A stretch of 64,000 nt of DNA, from positions 672,001-736,000 of the forward strand of contig NZ_CP076132.1 of NCBI RefSeq assembly GCF_018736045.1. Reading direction: 5' to 3'. A program made the position numbers and the translations under genes. Shown one piece after another: positions 29,401-37,779 of the stretch; position 1 is the stretch's first letter, and every line of letters starts with the position of its first letter. The DNA is from Flammeovirga yaeyamensis (GTDB lineage: Bacteria; Bacteroidota; Bacteroidia; Cytophagales; Flammeovirgaceae). A model generated the notes under the pieces. It made no database searches and had not been told where the DNA came from. It worked only from the letters and a program-made list of their open reading frames with translations.

Positions 29401-29560
29401 AAGAGATATCGATGCTCGAATTAAGTCAGTTGAAAATGGAGAGGCAGACTACGAAGGAAAATCTTTAGAAGATTTGAAAGCTTTAAAAACAGTATATGCT
29501 GAAAACTTCAAGTTAGCACAATCTACTTTCCAAGATTGTTATAAAAAGATGATGCAATAG
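26471..29560 (+). CDS. DUF2723 multi-spanning membrane protein (protein O-mannosyltransferase-like)
   Basis: 1029 residues. The N-terminal ~300 residues and a second block around 480-590 are hydrophobic, with about twelve membrane segments; the rest is a large soluble domain ending in TPR-like helices. The signature ETASFWDCGEFIAVSYKLMV followed by PHPPGAPFF is the DUF2723 hallmark, placing an acidic pair at the first external loop as in GT-C glycosyltransferases. Human TMEM260, which shares this domain, is a protein O-mannosyltransferase, and Bacteroidota O-glycosylate many exported proteins, so a transferase role is plausible (inference). A strong terminator follows. Confidence 0.88.
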   Translation: MNEFKRLNNLAGWTVFLISLAVYTITMEETASFWDCGEFIAVSYKLMVPHPPGAPFFLLINRMFSFLAFGDVLKVAWWINFQSAFMSALTILFLFWSIVMLGMKIVKPSENGYSLTNKILLLGSAAVGALAYTFSDSFWFSAVEAEVYAMSSMFTALVFWAILKWEHIENPAASNRWLIMIAYIIGLSIGVHLENLLCLPAVAMIYYYKKYPNNITFKGTIAAMAAGGAIILGIIIIVIPGLPSFAFLVDRIFVNMFGASFGTGGLVFSFLLVGALVFGIYVTQKNNMVTLNNLILGTTFILVGYMSYTLVIIRSNQLTPINENAPDDLLGYVSYLKREQYGDRPLLYGPTFDAEHVGTEVVGDKYRQAKRNGNDYYEAYDKKTKAEFAKKDMMLLPRLYSRQGHHADLYRQWAWIKPGEKPTFKHNMIYLFRYQIKHMYLRYFLWNFAGRESDEKDANSLAPWDDMQDLPELLQKNKARANFYFLPLILGILGALYHYMKDRKNFYVVAILFITMGIALVGYLNSPPVEPRERDYIYAASFYAFAMWIGFGAFAIAQFLAEKLNAKGAIAGIAVSFLIPSVMAVNGWDGHDRSNRWHSVDQARNTLASCAPNAILFTGGDNDTFPLWYVQNVEGFRTDVRVAVLSYFSTGWYLDQMKQQQYESAPLPLSISKENYVEGKNDYIPLVEDERAKNGVNLKAYLEYVNKNLPAVQVGLQGGLTTSKLLSRRFILDVDSADVVNKGIIPKGKEKFVSSKMVWDLKSSKGHIFKNELALLDLIATNDWKRPIYFNNTSANTINMDLRRYLYLEGMTYRLLPVVTEENPGEVGEVNTEVMLENIKKFAFRGLQDESVYYDDEYRKFGANTRNNVYRLAETLYYDGLLENDPGKLAKSKETLDWILEMVPDKTIPFSFYAPKYMDLYYSLGDIDKANEIFNLLVRRDAENVNYYVATGMGTDTVARRSLITLQQLFQIFQGKSRDIDARIKSVENGEADYEGKSLEDLKALKTVYAENFKLAQSTFQDCYKKMMQ

Positions 29561-29583
29561 CATTTGTCTCAAAAATAAATACG

Positions 29584-29625
29584 AAAAGTGATGGTTCCTT
29601 AACATTAGGAATCATCACTTTTTTA
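29584..29625 (+). terminator. Terminator of the DUF2723 gene
   Basis: A 16-bp stem (29584-29599 with 29607-29622), with a single G-U pair, ends in six Ts. It is one of the strongest hairpins in the window. Confidence 0.92.
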
Positions 29626-29756
29626 TTTCTCTAAATCAATGTTTTATTAAATATTTGTAAAAATAATTTTAATTTTTGTCACAAATACGTGTGTAAGGTG
29701 GTTTTAAAGTCGACAGTTTCAATTAAGCTATTGAATTTTTATTTACTACGGAACAT

Positions 29757-30551
29757 ATGTATTTAATTATTGCCTTTTTTATAATTCATTGGTACTCTTC
29801 TTTATTCTTCCAAACATTTTTCTTGCATAGATATGCAGCACATCAAATGTTTACCATGTCGAAAGGATGGGAGAGAGTATTTTTTGTATTAACCTACATC
29901 TTTCAAGGATCAAATTATTTAAGTGCGTACGGTTATGGAATTATGCACAGAATGCACCATGCTTTTGCCGATACGGAAGACGATCCACATTCACCCAAAT
30001 ACTCACCATCGTTATTCTCGATGATGTGGTCTACAAAAAACATTTATACAGATATCTGTAAAGGTAGAGTAGAAGTTGATGCTAAATTCACTAAGAATGT
30101 TCCTGAGTGGCATTCGTTCGATAAATTTGCAAGTAATTGGTTCTCAAGAATTGGTTGGGGATTAGTTTACGTAGCTGTTTACGTTTATGCTTACATGGAA
30201 TTAGGTATGAGTCCTTGGTTCTTCTTATTACTTCCTATTCACTTTTTGATGGCACCGGTTCACGGGGCAATCATCAATTGGTTTGCACATATCTACGGAT
30301 ATAGAAACTTTGAAGTAAGTGATACATCAACGAATTTCTTACCTTTTGATTTCTTGATGATGGGTGAGTCTTATCACAATAACCATCACGCAAGAGGTTC
30401 AAGAGCCAATTTTGGAGGTATTCGTTGGCACGAAATCGATCCAACATATCTAATCATTATTGTATTGGATAAGGTAGGAGTGATTAAGTTGAAACAAACG
30501 AAAGAGAAAAAATCAACTACAGTAAATGAGAAAGCTGCTGTGGCAGGGTAA
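29757..30551 (+). CDS. Acyl-CoA/fatty-acid desaturase
   Basis: A 264-residue integral membrane di-iron desaturase that inserts a double bond in acyl chains. All three histidine boxes are present: HRYAAH near residue 23, HRMHH near 63, and HNNHH near 205. There are four or so hydrophobic segments. The length is somewhat short of the 300+ residues of many delta-9 desaturases, but the core is complete. The Lys-rich tail after about 245 looks disordered. Monocistronic: terminators lie before and after it. Its likely role is membrane fluidity adjustment. Confidence 0.92.
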   Translation: MYLIIAFFIIHWYSSLFFQTFFLHRYAAHQMFTMSKGWERVFFVLTYIFQGSNYLSAYGYGIMHRMHHAFADTEDDPHSPKYSPSLFSMMWSTKNIYTDICKGRVEVDAKFTKNVPEWHSFDKFASNWFSRIGWGLVYVAVYVYAYMELGMSPWFFLLLPIHFLMAPVHGAIINWFAHIYGYRNFEVSDTSTNFLPFDFLMMGESYHNNHHARGSRANFGGIRWHEIDPTYLIIIVLDKVGVIKLKQTKEKKSTTVNEKAAVAG

Positions 30552-30576
30552 TTTGTTTACTGGAATAGTTGATAGG

Positions 30577-30610
30577 AAAGAGTGAATCAGAAGTGGTTCA
30601 CTCTTTTTTG
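30577..30610 (+). terminator. Terminator of the desaturase gene
   Basis: A 10-bp perfect stem (30577-30586 with 30597-30606, core AAAGAGTGAA) runs into a T tract 26 bases after the stop. Confidence 0.9.
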
Positions 30611-30716
30611 TTTAAAAAAATATTGTCGACTAATTTATCATAACTTATTTATTAGTAATTGTTAATGAGAATTGATAAATTGAACAGTATCAATTTTTTA
30701 ATCATTTCTTTCTAAC

Positions 30717-32066
30717 ATGTACAAACTATTTTCAATATTAATTTTAGCAAGCTTACTTTTTTCATGCTCTTCTACAAGTCTAGATCAAGTTTTGGAAGAT
30801 GATAACATTGAAGAACCAACAGATGAAAGTGATAGTGTAACTATTTCTTTACAAGTAGACCCTAATTTCTTTGATAGTGTTGAAGATGATGTAATCAAAA
30901 CAGAAGTCAATCATGGGTATTTATATTTTCAAAATAAAGAAGGGGAACCAATATCTGATTTTATAAATATTCAAAATAATGTTAGTGAGCTGAAATTACC
31001 ATCTGAATATCTTGATGAAACAGTCTACTATGCATTTGCTAGAAACATCAAACGAACTTATGACGGTGAAAATACTAACCTTGCAAATATTAATTTCTAT
31101 GAAATTCAGTTGAAAGAAAATTATCAATTAGATATACACAGATCAGGGAACCTACAGTACATACCACTTTCTTCAAGTGAACGATTAAATACAATTTTAT
31201 CAACTATTAGAAAAGTAATTATAGTGCCTAATACCTATGAGATTTTAGATTACAACCCTTCTAGATATGATTTTTTGGAAAAAAAAGAATATGATGAAAA
31301 TAGAAGTTGTTTTACTATTGAATTAAAAGCAAATAATTATGATGTGGAGAATGCTATTTTAAATTCTATATCTTTTATAGATAATAATGATGAAGTAAAC
31401 TTTGTAGTGGTAGCAGATAGTTATGATCAAGATACCATCAAAATAAATGATGATCAGATTAATAAAACTATTCAAATATTGAATTGGGATGAAACTGGTA
31501 AAAATAAATTAGAACATTTTTATTTATTTACTGAATTAGAAAAAAATGGAATTACATTTTATGTGCAATTAGTAAATTTATATGGATTTAATTCGACGAT
31601 AAAAAAACAGAATATTTTCCCTCAATTATTCATAAAGGATGCAACTGATGTTAACTATGGTATAAAGCATTTATATTCGAATGAAGAAAAAGCAATAATG
31701 TACTCTCAATATAGTTCTGAAATACCTTTTGATTTAGAGGAAAAAGATTTTAGTCCATATTTTAATATAAGTGGAAGTAATCATTTATACACATTAACTT
31801 CTAATGAGATAGAATGCACTTCTTATAAAGTTACTGCTGATTTTCAAATATCTATGATAGGAGATTACATTTCATATCTTTCTTACAATTATGAAAGTGT
31901 TCATCCTATTGAAGGATTCCAGTTTTTGTTCCATGAGCAATTATTGGAAAATCCTGAATTTGATATTACCAATAGAGAGGTAGAAAATAAGTGGGGTTAT
32001 TTTGATAACCTTAATAATGTTCACTATTATCATAAGGATGCCTATAACTACGGAATTAGTTTTTAA
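30717..32066 (+). CDS. Hypothetical AT-rich lipoprotein
   Basis: A 449-residue lipoprotein with lipobox ending at Cys17 (LASLLFSCSS), followed by an acidic Asp/Glu/Ser-rich tether (LEDDNIEEPTDESD), which is typical of surface-exposed Bacteroidota lipoproteins. The mature part alternates short beta-like segments and is very rich in Asn, Tyr, Ile and Asp. I recognise no family. The DNA is visibly more AT-rich than its neighbours, as is the convergent T9SS cargo gene, which suggests accessory content. Convergent with that gene, sharing a terminator at 32098-32132. Confidence 0.8.
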   Translation: MYKLFSILILASLLFSCSSTSLDQVLEDDNIEEPTDESDSVTISLQVDPNFFDSVEDDVIKTEVNHGYLYFQNKEGEPISDFINIQNNVSELKLPSEYLDETVYYAFARNIKRTYDGENTNLANINFYEIQLKENYQLDIHRSGNLQYIPLSSSERLNTILSTIRKVIIVPNTYEILDYNPSRYDFLEKKEYDENRSCFTIELKANNYDVENAILNSISFIDNNDEVNFVVVADSYDQDTIKINDDQINKTIQILNWDETGKNKLEHFYLFTELEKNGITFYVQLVNLYGFNSTIKKQNIFPQLFIKDATDVNYGIKHLYSNEEKAIMYSQYSSEIPFDLEEKDFSPYFNISGSNHLYTLTSNEIECTSYKVTADFQISMIGDYISYLSYNYESVHPIEGFQFLFHEQLLENPEFDITNREVENKWGYFDNLNNVHYYHKDAYNYGISF

Positions 32067-32097
32067 AGAGCGTACTGCAAAAAAGAGTTTTATAAAA

Positions 32098-32132
32098 ATG
32101 GGGTAGTTTATAATTTTATAAGCTACCCCATT
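32098..32132. terminator. Bidirectional terminator between convergent genes
   Basis: The stem ATGGGGTAG (32098-32106) pairs with 32123-32131, and A/T-rich sequence lies on both sides. It sits between the stops at 32066 and 32165. Confidence 0.8.
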
Positions 32133-32164
32133 ATTTATAAGTTTTATGATTATGATAAGATGAA

Positions 32165-34741
32165 TTATTGTAATACTATTCGCCCAGTATAAACATCATC
32201 ATTTTTCATTGCCTTAACTATATATATTCCTGGATTTAAAGTACTAATGTTATATGACGGTTGTTCTACAAAGCTCTTAATTAGTGTTCCCTGAGTAGAA
32301 TAGATGTTTAGGGAATCAATATTTTTATCTATACTAAAGCTTTGAGAAGTAGGGTTTGGATATAAATTTATCGATAAGAAATTTGTGTTTATTGAATTTA
32401 TATCTTGATTATTTTCAACTTTTAGTGTTTTGTAAATAATAGTACCGTATTGATTGGGTGAATCTTCCTGTTTTAAGGTAATATTTACTTCCCCTTCATT
32501 TTTCAATCTAATTTTATTATCGACTATTTGAGCAATTTCTGGGTTAGAAGAAAACAATGAAATATCATCCAAACGGTTAGAGCTAATTTGAGGTATCAAC
32601 TCTTGCTTATCTAAATGTATAGTCTCTGGGATTTCAAATTGTACATCATTAGCCTCTTTAATAATTATTTCATTTCTGTACTCAGAAAGTGAATAACCAA
32701 ATCCCTTATTTTTATCTATTTCGTACTCAATTTTAAATAGATCGGTACTTAGGTCTAAAGAATAAAACTTAGTATTATTTTCTCTTATCCAGCCATTATC
32801 AGAACAGAAGTATAAAAGCCCTTCATTAATAGAAAATTGTTTTTGATAATATATTAAAATATCATCTGGAATGATAATATCTTTAGTTATTGACCATGTT
32901 TCCTTATTAAAAAATCTAAAAATACTAGGTTTCGTGAAGTCATTAGGCTTGTATAAAACAATAATTTTATCTTGATATTCTTTAAAAGTTAAGTATTTAT
33001 AATCTTCATCAACTATAGTACGTTTAGTTACCTTTTTTTCTCCAAATGAATATTCACAAAAATCAACTTTTTGACCATTATCAATAGATACACTATAAAA
33101 TAAATTTCCTTGTGAATTGATATAAAATTGATGTGGATAAAAGTTATCTTCATCTGATTCATATATATATGTTAAGGACTGCCGATTTAAATCAAATTCA
33201 AATATTCCAGGTTTTTGAGTACTTCCCTTATTTCTTGAATACCCATAAATCTTATCACCTTTTTTATAGAACTTACTTGAATTATTTTCAGCTTCTAAAT
33301 CAGAAAATGTGTAAAGATCCTTTAATTGTTTGTTGACTAGATCATATAATATGAATTTCCCTTTATTGTAAATACCAGAATAAGGTATATACATAATTAG
33401 TGAGTCATTCTCAAGATGAAAAGAATTATTAATATCAGGGTAAGGTAGTTTATCAATAATTTGGTGTTCAGAAGTTAGAATATCAAGGGTATTTATATAG
33501 GATTCACCTTTTATGATGTCTTTAGTGAAGAAAATTACTTTATCCTTATTTTGTATTAATTCTGTATTGGTAAATTTATATTGTCCATCATCAAGTAATG
33601 AAGCTTTTGTAACAGAATTGCTTCGGTCATCATAAGTGAAAAATTCCCCATGAGCAACACTAATAAAGTGCATTTTATAGTCAGTTACAATAATATCATA
33701 ATTCGGAATATATTCACTTTGTAAACTATTTTCTGCAAGTTCAAATGTTTCATTTTCTTTATTGTATTTAAAAAATGAATGATCATGACTATTTATACCA
33801 CTATCATTAAAATAACAAATGCTATTATTAAATCTGAAAAATGGTAAATAATTCCAATATCTTTCAAACCTTTTAATTTGTTGATAGGAATTGCTTGTTA
33901 AATTAAACGTGAAAAGTTCATATTGACTCGTATTATTCTCATTGGAGAAAAATAATGTCTGCCCAAAAATAACTCCATCTTCTACTATAAAATCAATATT
34001 ATAATTTATATCTAGATTTAATATTTCGAACTTGTTAGATACGTTTACTTCGTTAGTTGAAATATTAATTTTATAAAATTGATAATTATTGAGTGCATAA
34101 ATGTGATTATCTTCAATTTGAATTCTTATCTCACTACCATTAGTTATAGTGTAAAGTAGCTTACTTGTATTATTTTCAATATCATATGAATAAATTTTAT
34201 CTGAAGAACTAATAATGATATTTTGGTCATTAGCAGCAATATCAAAAATATCACTTTGTAGATTATTCCCCAATTCTATAATTTTTTGATTTTCTAGGTC
34301 AAATTCAACTATGGTATCCACTTTATCGTTTTCAGTTTTTAACGCATAAAGCTTATTTTGGTATTTGAATAAGTGAGAGTAAAATATTTTTGTATTGTTT
34401 GCTTTAAAATGTAAACATATTATTAGTTGATTGGTCTCAATATCAAATTCATTTATTCCTCCTGCTCCAAAATTGCCATAATTGACAAATAGATTATAAA
34501 CTTTATTACCTATTTGGACATTTTCTAAGCGGTCAATATGACCATTGTATTTTTGTTTAAACTGATGTTCTAGTTGAAACGATTTTTCATCACTACTTAA
34601 AGATGTACTAACAATTGAACCTAAGGAATTTTCTCCACCATATAAATAGGTAAGCCAAAGTTCTTTGTCTTGAGCTTTTGATGTTGAAAAAAATAAGATT
34701 AAGAATAGAATAAAATAGTTTGCTTTATTGAAGAAGTTCAT
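32165..34741 (-). CDS. Secreted beta-propeller-like protein with T9SS C-terminal sorting domain
   Basis: 858 residues with a signal peptide (ending STSKAQ). Most of the chain is a repetitive series of roughly 50-residue units of the kind NxxY-Y---N-xFYxYDLxTNx, as in beta-propeller or Kelch-like proteins that read out values. At about 700-770 there is a Big2-like Ig segment (LFSSNPEIAQIVDNKIRLKN). The last ~75 residues are a type A sorting domain: INLYPNPTSQSFSI, then LNIYSTQGTLIKSF and STLNPGIYIVKA. So it is exported by type IX secretion and fixed to or released from the cell surface. It may be read from the leftward regulon-type promoter at 34974-35028. Confidence 0.85.
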   Translation of the reverse strand: MNFFNKANYFILFLILFFSTSKAQDKELWLTYLYGGENSLGSIVSTSLSSDEKSFQLEHQFKQKYNGHIDRLENVQIGNKVYNLFVNYGNFGAGGINEFDIETNQLIICLHFKANNTKIFYSHLFKYQNKLYALKTENDKVDTIVEFDLENQKIIELGNNLQSDIFDIAANDQNIIISSSDKIYSYDIENNTSKLLYTITNGSEIRIQIEDNHIYALNNYQFYKINISTNEVNVSNKFEILNLDINYNIDFIVEDGVIFGQTLFFSNENNTSQYELFTFNLTSNSYQQIKRFERYWNYLPFFRFNNSICYFNDSGINSHDHSFFKYNKENETFELAENSLQSEYIPNYDIIVTDYKMHFISVAHGEFFTYDDRSNSVTKASLLDDGQYKFTNTELIQNKDKVIFFTKDIIKGESYINTLDILTSEHQIIDKLPYPDINNSFHLENDSLIMYIPYSGIYNKGKFILYDLVNKQLKDLYTFSDLEAENNSSKFYKKGDKIYGYSRNKGSTQKPGIFEFDLNRQSLTYIYESDEDNFYPHQFYINSQGNLFYSVSIDNGQKVDFCEYSFGEKKVTKRTIVDEDYKYLTFKEYQDKIIVLYKPNDFTKPSIFRFFNKETWSITKDIIIPDDILIYYQKQFSINEGLLYFCSDNGWIRENNTKFYSLDLSTDLFKIEYEIDKNKGFGYSLSEYRNEIIIKEANDVQFEIPETIHLDKQELIPQISSNRLDDISLFSSNPEIAQIVDNKIRLKNEGEVNITLKQEDSPNQYGTIIYKTLKVENNQDINSINTNFLSINLYPNPTSQSFSIDKNIDSLNIYSTQGTLIKSFVEQPSYNISTLNPGIYIVKAMKNDDVYTGRIVLQ

Positions 34742-34837
34742 AGTTGTGTAAAATAAAAAGTACCAGTATTAGTTTTGTGATTACAATCTAATATTTTTCT
34801 AACTAAATGCCTATAATACTAGAAACTCAAAACACTA

Positions 34838-34968
34838 AAAGCCCCCTACGTTAGCAGGAGGCTTTATAATTACCCAAAATTAGCTTGAGAGAGTAGTAGA
34901 AACTAACCTATTACATTTTATTCTAATTTGATATGAAATGATAATTACGTGATACTATCTATCTTTTG
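34838..34968 (-). ncRNA. Candidate small RNA or attenuated leader driven by the leftward regulon promoter
   Basis: A leftward transcript from the promoter at 34974-35028 would start near 34968. About 130 nt later it would run into a hairpin (34838-34847 with 34856-34865, one mismatch), whose minus-strand tail is CTTTTAGTGTTTT. No convincing ORF lies between. It is either a terminated small RNA or a 5' leader of the T9SS gene with a leaky attenuator. The tail is imperfect, so this rests mainly on the promoter geometry. Confidence 0.35.
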
Positions 34969-34973
34969 CTTTA

Positions 34974-35028
34974 CAAAGTTCAAGGATTAATTCTGAATTG
35001 ATTTACACGATTTGATTAATGATTTGCA
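34974..35028 (-). promoter_or_regulatory. Leftward regulon promoter with paired AraC-type half-sites
   Basis: Read on the minus strand: TGCAAA begins at 35028, TGTAAA at 35007 (21 bp later), and TTTG at 34977 (30 bp later), inside GAACTTTG. The spacings are identical to those at the promoters of the downstream island, but the orientation is away from the regulator gene. Confidence 0.7.
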
Positions 35029-35129
35029 TAAAATCGTCAACATTAAATCAACAGTTTACATCAAAAATTATTTATATTAGATTCGTGCTTTCATTTACTT
35101 TCTTATGAATTGATGGTACTCCCGAATCA

Positions 35130-35159
35130 ATGGGACTCCTAAAAAAAATATTTCATTAA
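35130..35159 (+). other. Nine-codon open frame before the regulator gene
   Basis: ATG at 35130 encodes MGLLKKIFH and stops at 35157-35159, 14 bases before the regulator's GTG. It could be a leader peptide or chance. There is no clear ribosome-binding site. Confidence 0.2.
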
Positions 35160-35173
35160 CCTGCTATTTAATT

Positions 35174-36142
35174 GTGAAAAAATACCAAATCCAATCCAAT
35201 GAGGACATGCCTCATGAGAGTTATCAAAGAATTGCTGAAGATTTTAATGGAACCTGGGATGGTGTCGATATGTTCATCGATAATGATGATTTGAAATTAC
35301 AAATCACATCTTATGAATATATGGATGGAATGTATGTAGGGCATTTAAAGATGAACAGTAATACTCAAATTATATATTCCAACGTTCCCAATAAGGATAG
35401 AAATTTTGTGATCTTAAGAATTGGATATTCTGGTGCTTATTCTAAAAAAGACAAGTTTAGAAGGTTTAATCATGATGGGATATTTTTATACAATGCCAAC
35501 CAATTATTTAATATAGAATATCCTTTTCAAATAAGCTGTCAGTGGATTACAATTCGTTTTCCATTAGAAGTATTCGATTTTTTCGAAGAGGATGGCGATT
35601 CTAAATTCAAACAGCTAATTAATGAGAAAGATGATTGGTTTCATTACTTTACTTTATCACCAGAAATTGAGGGGTATGTGAATGAATTAGTGAAATCTAG
35701 TCAGAATAAAACCAAAAGAAAGTTTTCGTATTTCTCTAGGGCCTTGGATATTTTAGGTGCTTTAAAAGAGAATATGGAAAAAGGATTGATGACGAAATCC
35801 AACATCAAAATACATCCCGAAGACTTTAGTAGTATGGTCTTGTTAAAGGATAAAATTTTAGCCGACTTTACCGAGCCACCTAATCTTAACGATTTAAGCT
35901 TCGAGCTCGGAATGAGTATATCAAAGTTAAATAGAAACTTTAAAGCAGTCTATCAATTACCAATTCTACAATACTTTAACCAACATAGAACGGAGGAAAC
36001 ATACCGTCAGGTGAAATATTCAGACAAAAGCTTAACAGAAATTGCTGATGATTTGGGCTACAGTCATGTAGGTCATTTAAGTAGAACCTTTAAGAAACAT
36101 TTCGGATATGCACCATCATCTATCAGAGGAACTTTACAGTAA
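35174..36142 (+). CDS. AraC-family transcriptional regulator of the 36-48 kb island
   Basis: 322 residues, soluble. The N-terminal ~220 residues are an unassigned sensing domain. The C-terminal ~95 residues are a complete AraC DNA-binding domain with two helix-turn-helices: PPNLNDLSFELGMSISKLNRNF and SLTEIADDLGYSHVGHLSRTFKKHFGYAPS. The start is GTG: upstream in frame there is no ATG before a stop at 35111-35113. The next in-frame ATG (35206) would drop eleven residues. The gene heads a block of units whose promoters share 21-bp-spaced direct repeats, the spacing expected for two AraC-type subunits, so it is very likely their activator. The effector is unknown. Confidence 0.93.
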   Translation: MKKYQIQSNEDMPHESYQRIAEDFNGTWDGVDMFIDNDDLKLQITSYEYMDGMYVGHLKMNSNTQIIYSNVPNKDRNFVILRIGYSGAYSKKDKFRRFNHDGIFLYNANQLFNIEYPFQISCQWITIRFPLEVFDFFEEDGDSKFKQLINEKDDWFHYFTLSPEIEGYVNELVKSSQNKTKRKFSYFSRALDILGALKENMEKGLMTKSNIKIHPEDFSSMVLLKDKILADFTEPPNLNDLSFELGMSISKLNRNFKAVYQLPILQYFNQHRTEETYRQVKYSDKSLTEIADDLGYSHVGHLSRTFKKHFGYAPSSIRGTLQ

Positions 36143-36161
36143 TACAAAGTTTACTTTTTGA

Positions 36162-36216
36162 TGTAAGTGGTTGCCGAGAATTTGTAAAGCATTTGAAATC
36201 TATTCCTACACCTTTG
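36162..36216 (+). promoter_or_regulatory. Regulon promoter upstream of porin 1
   Basis: TGTAAG at 36162, TGTAAA at 36183 (+21), and -7 TTTG at 36213 (+30) within CACCTTTG. The promoter is 91 bases before the ATG. Confidence 0.75.
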
Positions 36217-36306
36217 TAAAGTCATCATTAAGGGGGTGTCTATCAACGTCTCTAACTATTTGATGATATCACAATGATGATTTCAATCTAAATACAAATT
36301 CTTAAA

Positions 36307-37620
36307 ATGAAAAAGTTTACTACACGTCTAAAGAGTAAGCATAGGCTTTTACACCCTTATGTTTTATCAATTTTAGGTTTTTTCCTTTCAGTACCATTAT
36401 TCGCCCAAGAAAATAAAGAAGATCTAGTGGGCGTAAAAGGGGCAATTAACCCTCAGCAGATGAATGCTAGACAATTAGTAGGACAAGAATTAATCGATGA
36501 TGCTTTTCCTAATTCCATTCCTATTTTTGGTTCGAAGTCGAGAATCAAGTTTGGTGGTTATGTGAAAATGGATTACATCCAAGATTTCAATTATATCGGT
36601 TCTGCTTATGAATTCGAAAGTGCAACTATTCCAATTAAAGGTTCACCTGAATCTTACCTTAAAGGTCAGTCTACATTTCATGCTAAAGAAACACGTTTCA
36701 ACGTTGACTTTAGAACGGTGGTTAAAGGATTAAGATCTGGTAAGGAAATGCCATTACAAATTTTTATTGAAATGGATTTCTTTGAAGACGATCCTTCATT
36801 ATATCGTCAACCACGTTTACGTCATGCCTATGGTGTATTTGGAAATATCCTTGCGGGTCAAACATGGTCTATTAATGCCGATTTAAGTGCAATTCCAGGT
36901 ATTATTGACTTTGCTGGAGGTGATGGAACATATGGCGACCGTGTAATTCAAATCCGTTGGACCGATAAAATCACAAAGAACTTAAGTTATACTGTAGGTA
37001 TGGAAGGACCAAAAAGTGGTATCGATAACCCTTACGAATTAGAAGGAGTTGCACGCACTACTATGCCTACGTTTGCTGGTAATGTGAGATGGGAAATGAA
37101 TAAGTTTTCCCATATGCAGTTAGGTGCTGATGTATTTCAACATCATTGGCAAGGCGGTCAATATGGCCCAACGCAAAAAGCGTATGGTTACGGTATTAAC
37201 CTAACAGGACGATTTGTATTGGACAAAAAACATCGTAATTCATTGATGTTTGGTGCCTCTACAGGTAAGGGTGCTGGACATAGAATTTTATTCTTAGAGT
37301 TTTCGCCAAGTGATGGTGTGATTTCTGACAATCAATTGGAATTACTCAATGCCCATCAAGCATATATCGGTTATAATCATTACTGGACGAAGAGCTTAAA
37401 TACAACCGTTGCGGCTTATTATGCTTCATTGAATACAGTGGATTATCAATTAGACGAAACCACTCAGCAGGGAGGTACATTCCACGCCAACCTAGTTTGG
37501 ATGCCTTATACCAATGTGTCATTTGGTGTAGAATATATGCACGGTGTTCACGTCGTTAAAGATGGAAGATACGGTCAGGCGAATCGTCTTCAGTTTATGA
37601 CAAGATTCAGAATTCCTTAA
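36307..37620 (+). CDS. DcaP-like outer-membrane porin 1
   Basis: 437 residues. A signal peptide ends at LFAQ (about residue 34). It is followed by a short helical segment and an antiparallel barrel that begins RIKFGGYVKMDYI and ends in RFRIP. The conserved middle part (RLRHAYGVFGNILAGQTWS, IPGIIDFAGGDGTYGDR) is that of DcaP-type trimeric porins, which in Acinetobacter pass dicarboxylates and other anionic solutes. It is a paralogue of the porin at 46040-47263 and probably admits the island's substrate to the periplasm. First structural gene after the regulator; preceded by a regulon promoter. Confidence 0.85.
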   Translation: MKKFTTRLKSKHRLLHPYVLSILGFFLSVPLFAQENKEDLVGVKGAINPQQMNARQLVGQELIDDAFPNSIPIFGSKSRIKFGGYVKMDYIQDFNYIGSAYEFESATIPIKGSPESYLKGQSTFHAKETRFNVDFRTVVKGLRSGKEMPLQIFIEMDFFEDDPSLYRQPRLRHAYGVFGNILAGQTWSINADLSAIPGIIDFAGGDGTYGDRVIQIRWTDKITKNLSYTVGMEGPKSGIDNPYELEGVARTTMPTFAGNVRWEMNKFSHMQLGADVFQHHWQGGQYGPTQKAYGYGINLTGRFVLDKKHRNSLMFGASTGKGAGHRILFLEFSPSDGVISDNQLELLNAHQAYIGYNHYWTKSLNTTVAAYYASLNTVDYQLDETTQQGGTFHANLVWMPYTNVSFGVEYMHGVHVVKDGRYGQANRLQFMTRFRIP

Positions 37621-37671
37621 AGACAATTTTATTGATGTAAAAACGAGTATTGAAAACGATTTCCGATTTCA

Positions 37672-37726
37672 TGTAACTACTATCCTATTTCTTGTAAATC
37701 ATTCAGTATCAATATTTTGATATTTG
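37672..37726 (+). promoter_or_regulatory. Regulon promoter upstream of serine hydrolase A
   Basis: TGTAAC at 37672, TGTAAA at 37693 (+21), TTTG at 37723 (+30) within GATATTTG. A further TGTAAA lies at 37636, out of register with the pair. Confidence 0.8.
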
Positions 37727-37779
37727 TATCATCAATCGAAATAAAGACACTTTAAAAGTTTAAATCAATCTAAAAGAAA

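Larger units (their letters stand above)
34742..35173. other. 432-base divergent regulatory region between the T9SS gene and the araC-type gene
   Basis: This AT-rich region holds, from left to right, a terminator-like hairpin (34838-34865), a leftward promoter with paired half-sites (34974-35028), a further TTTACA (35055-35060), a near-consensus rightward -7 box TAGATTCG (35078-35085), and a nine-codon open frame (35130-35159) just before the GTG start at 35174. Confidence 0.6.

Noticed and set aside
29656-29697. TGTAAA and TGTAAG upstream of the desaturase as a regulon site
   Set aside because: They are 36 bp apart and have no -7 TTTG at the right distance.
37636-37641. Third TGTAAA upstream of hydrolase A as part of the operator
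   Set aside because: It is 36 bp from the next half-site, not a multiple of the 21-bp period; TGTAAA is frequent in AT-rich DNA.
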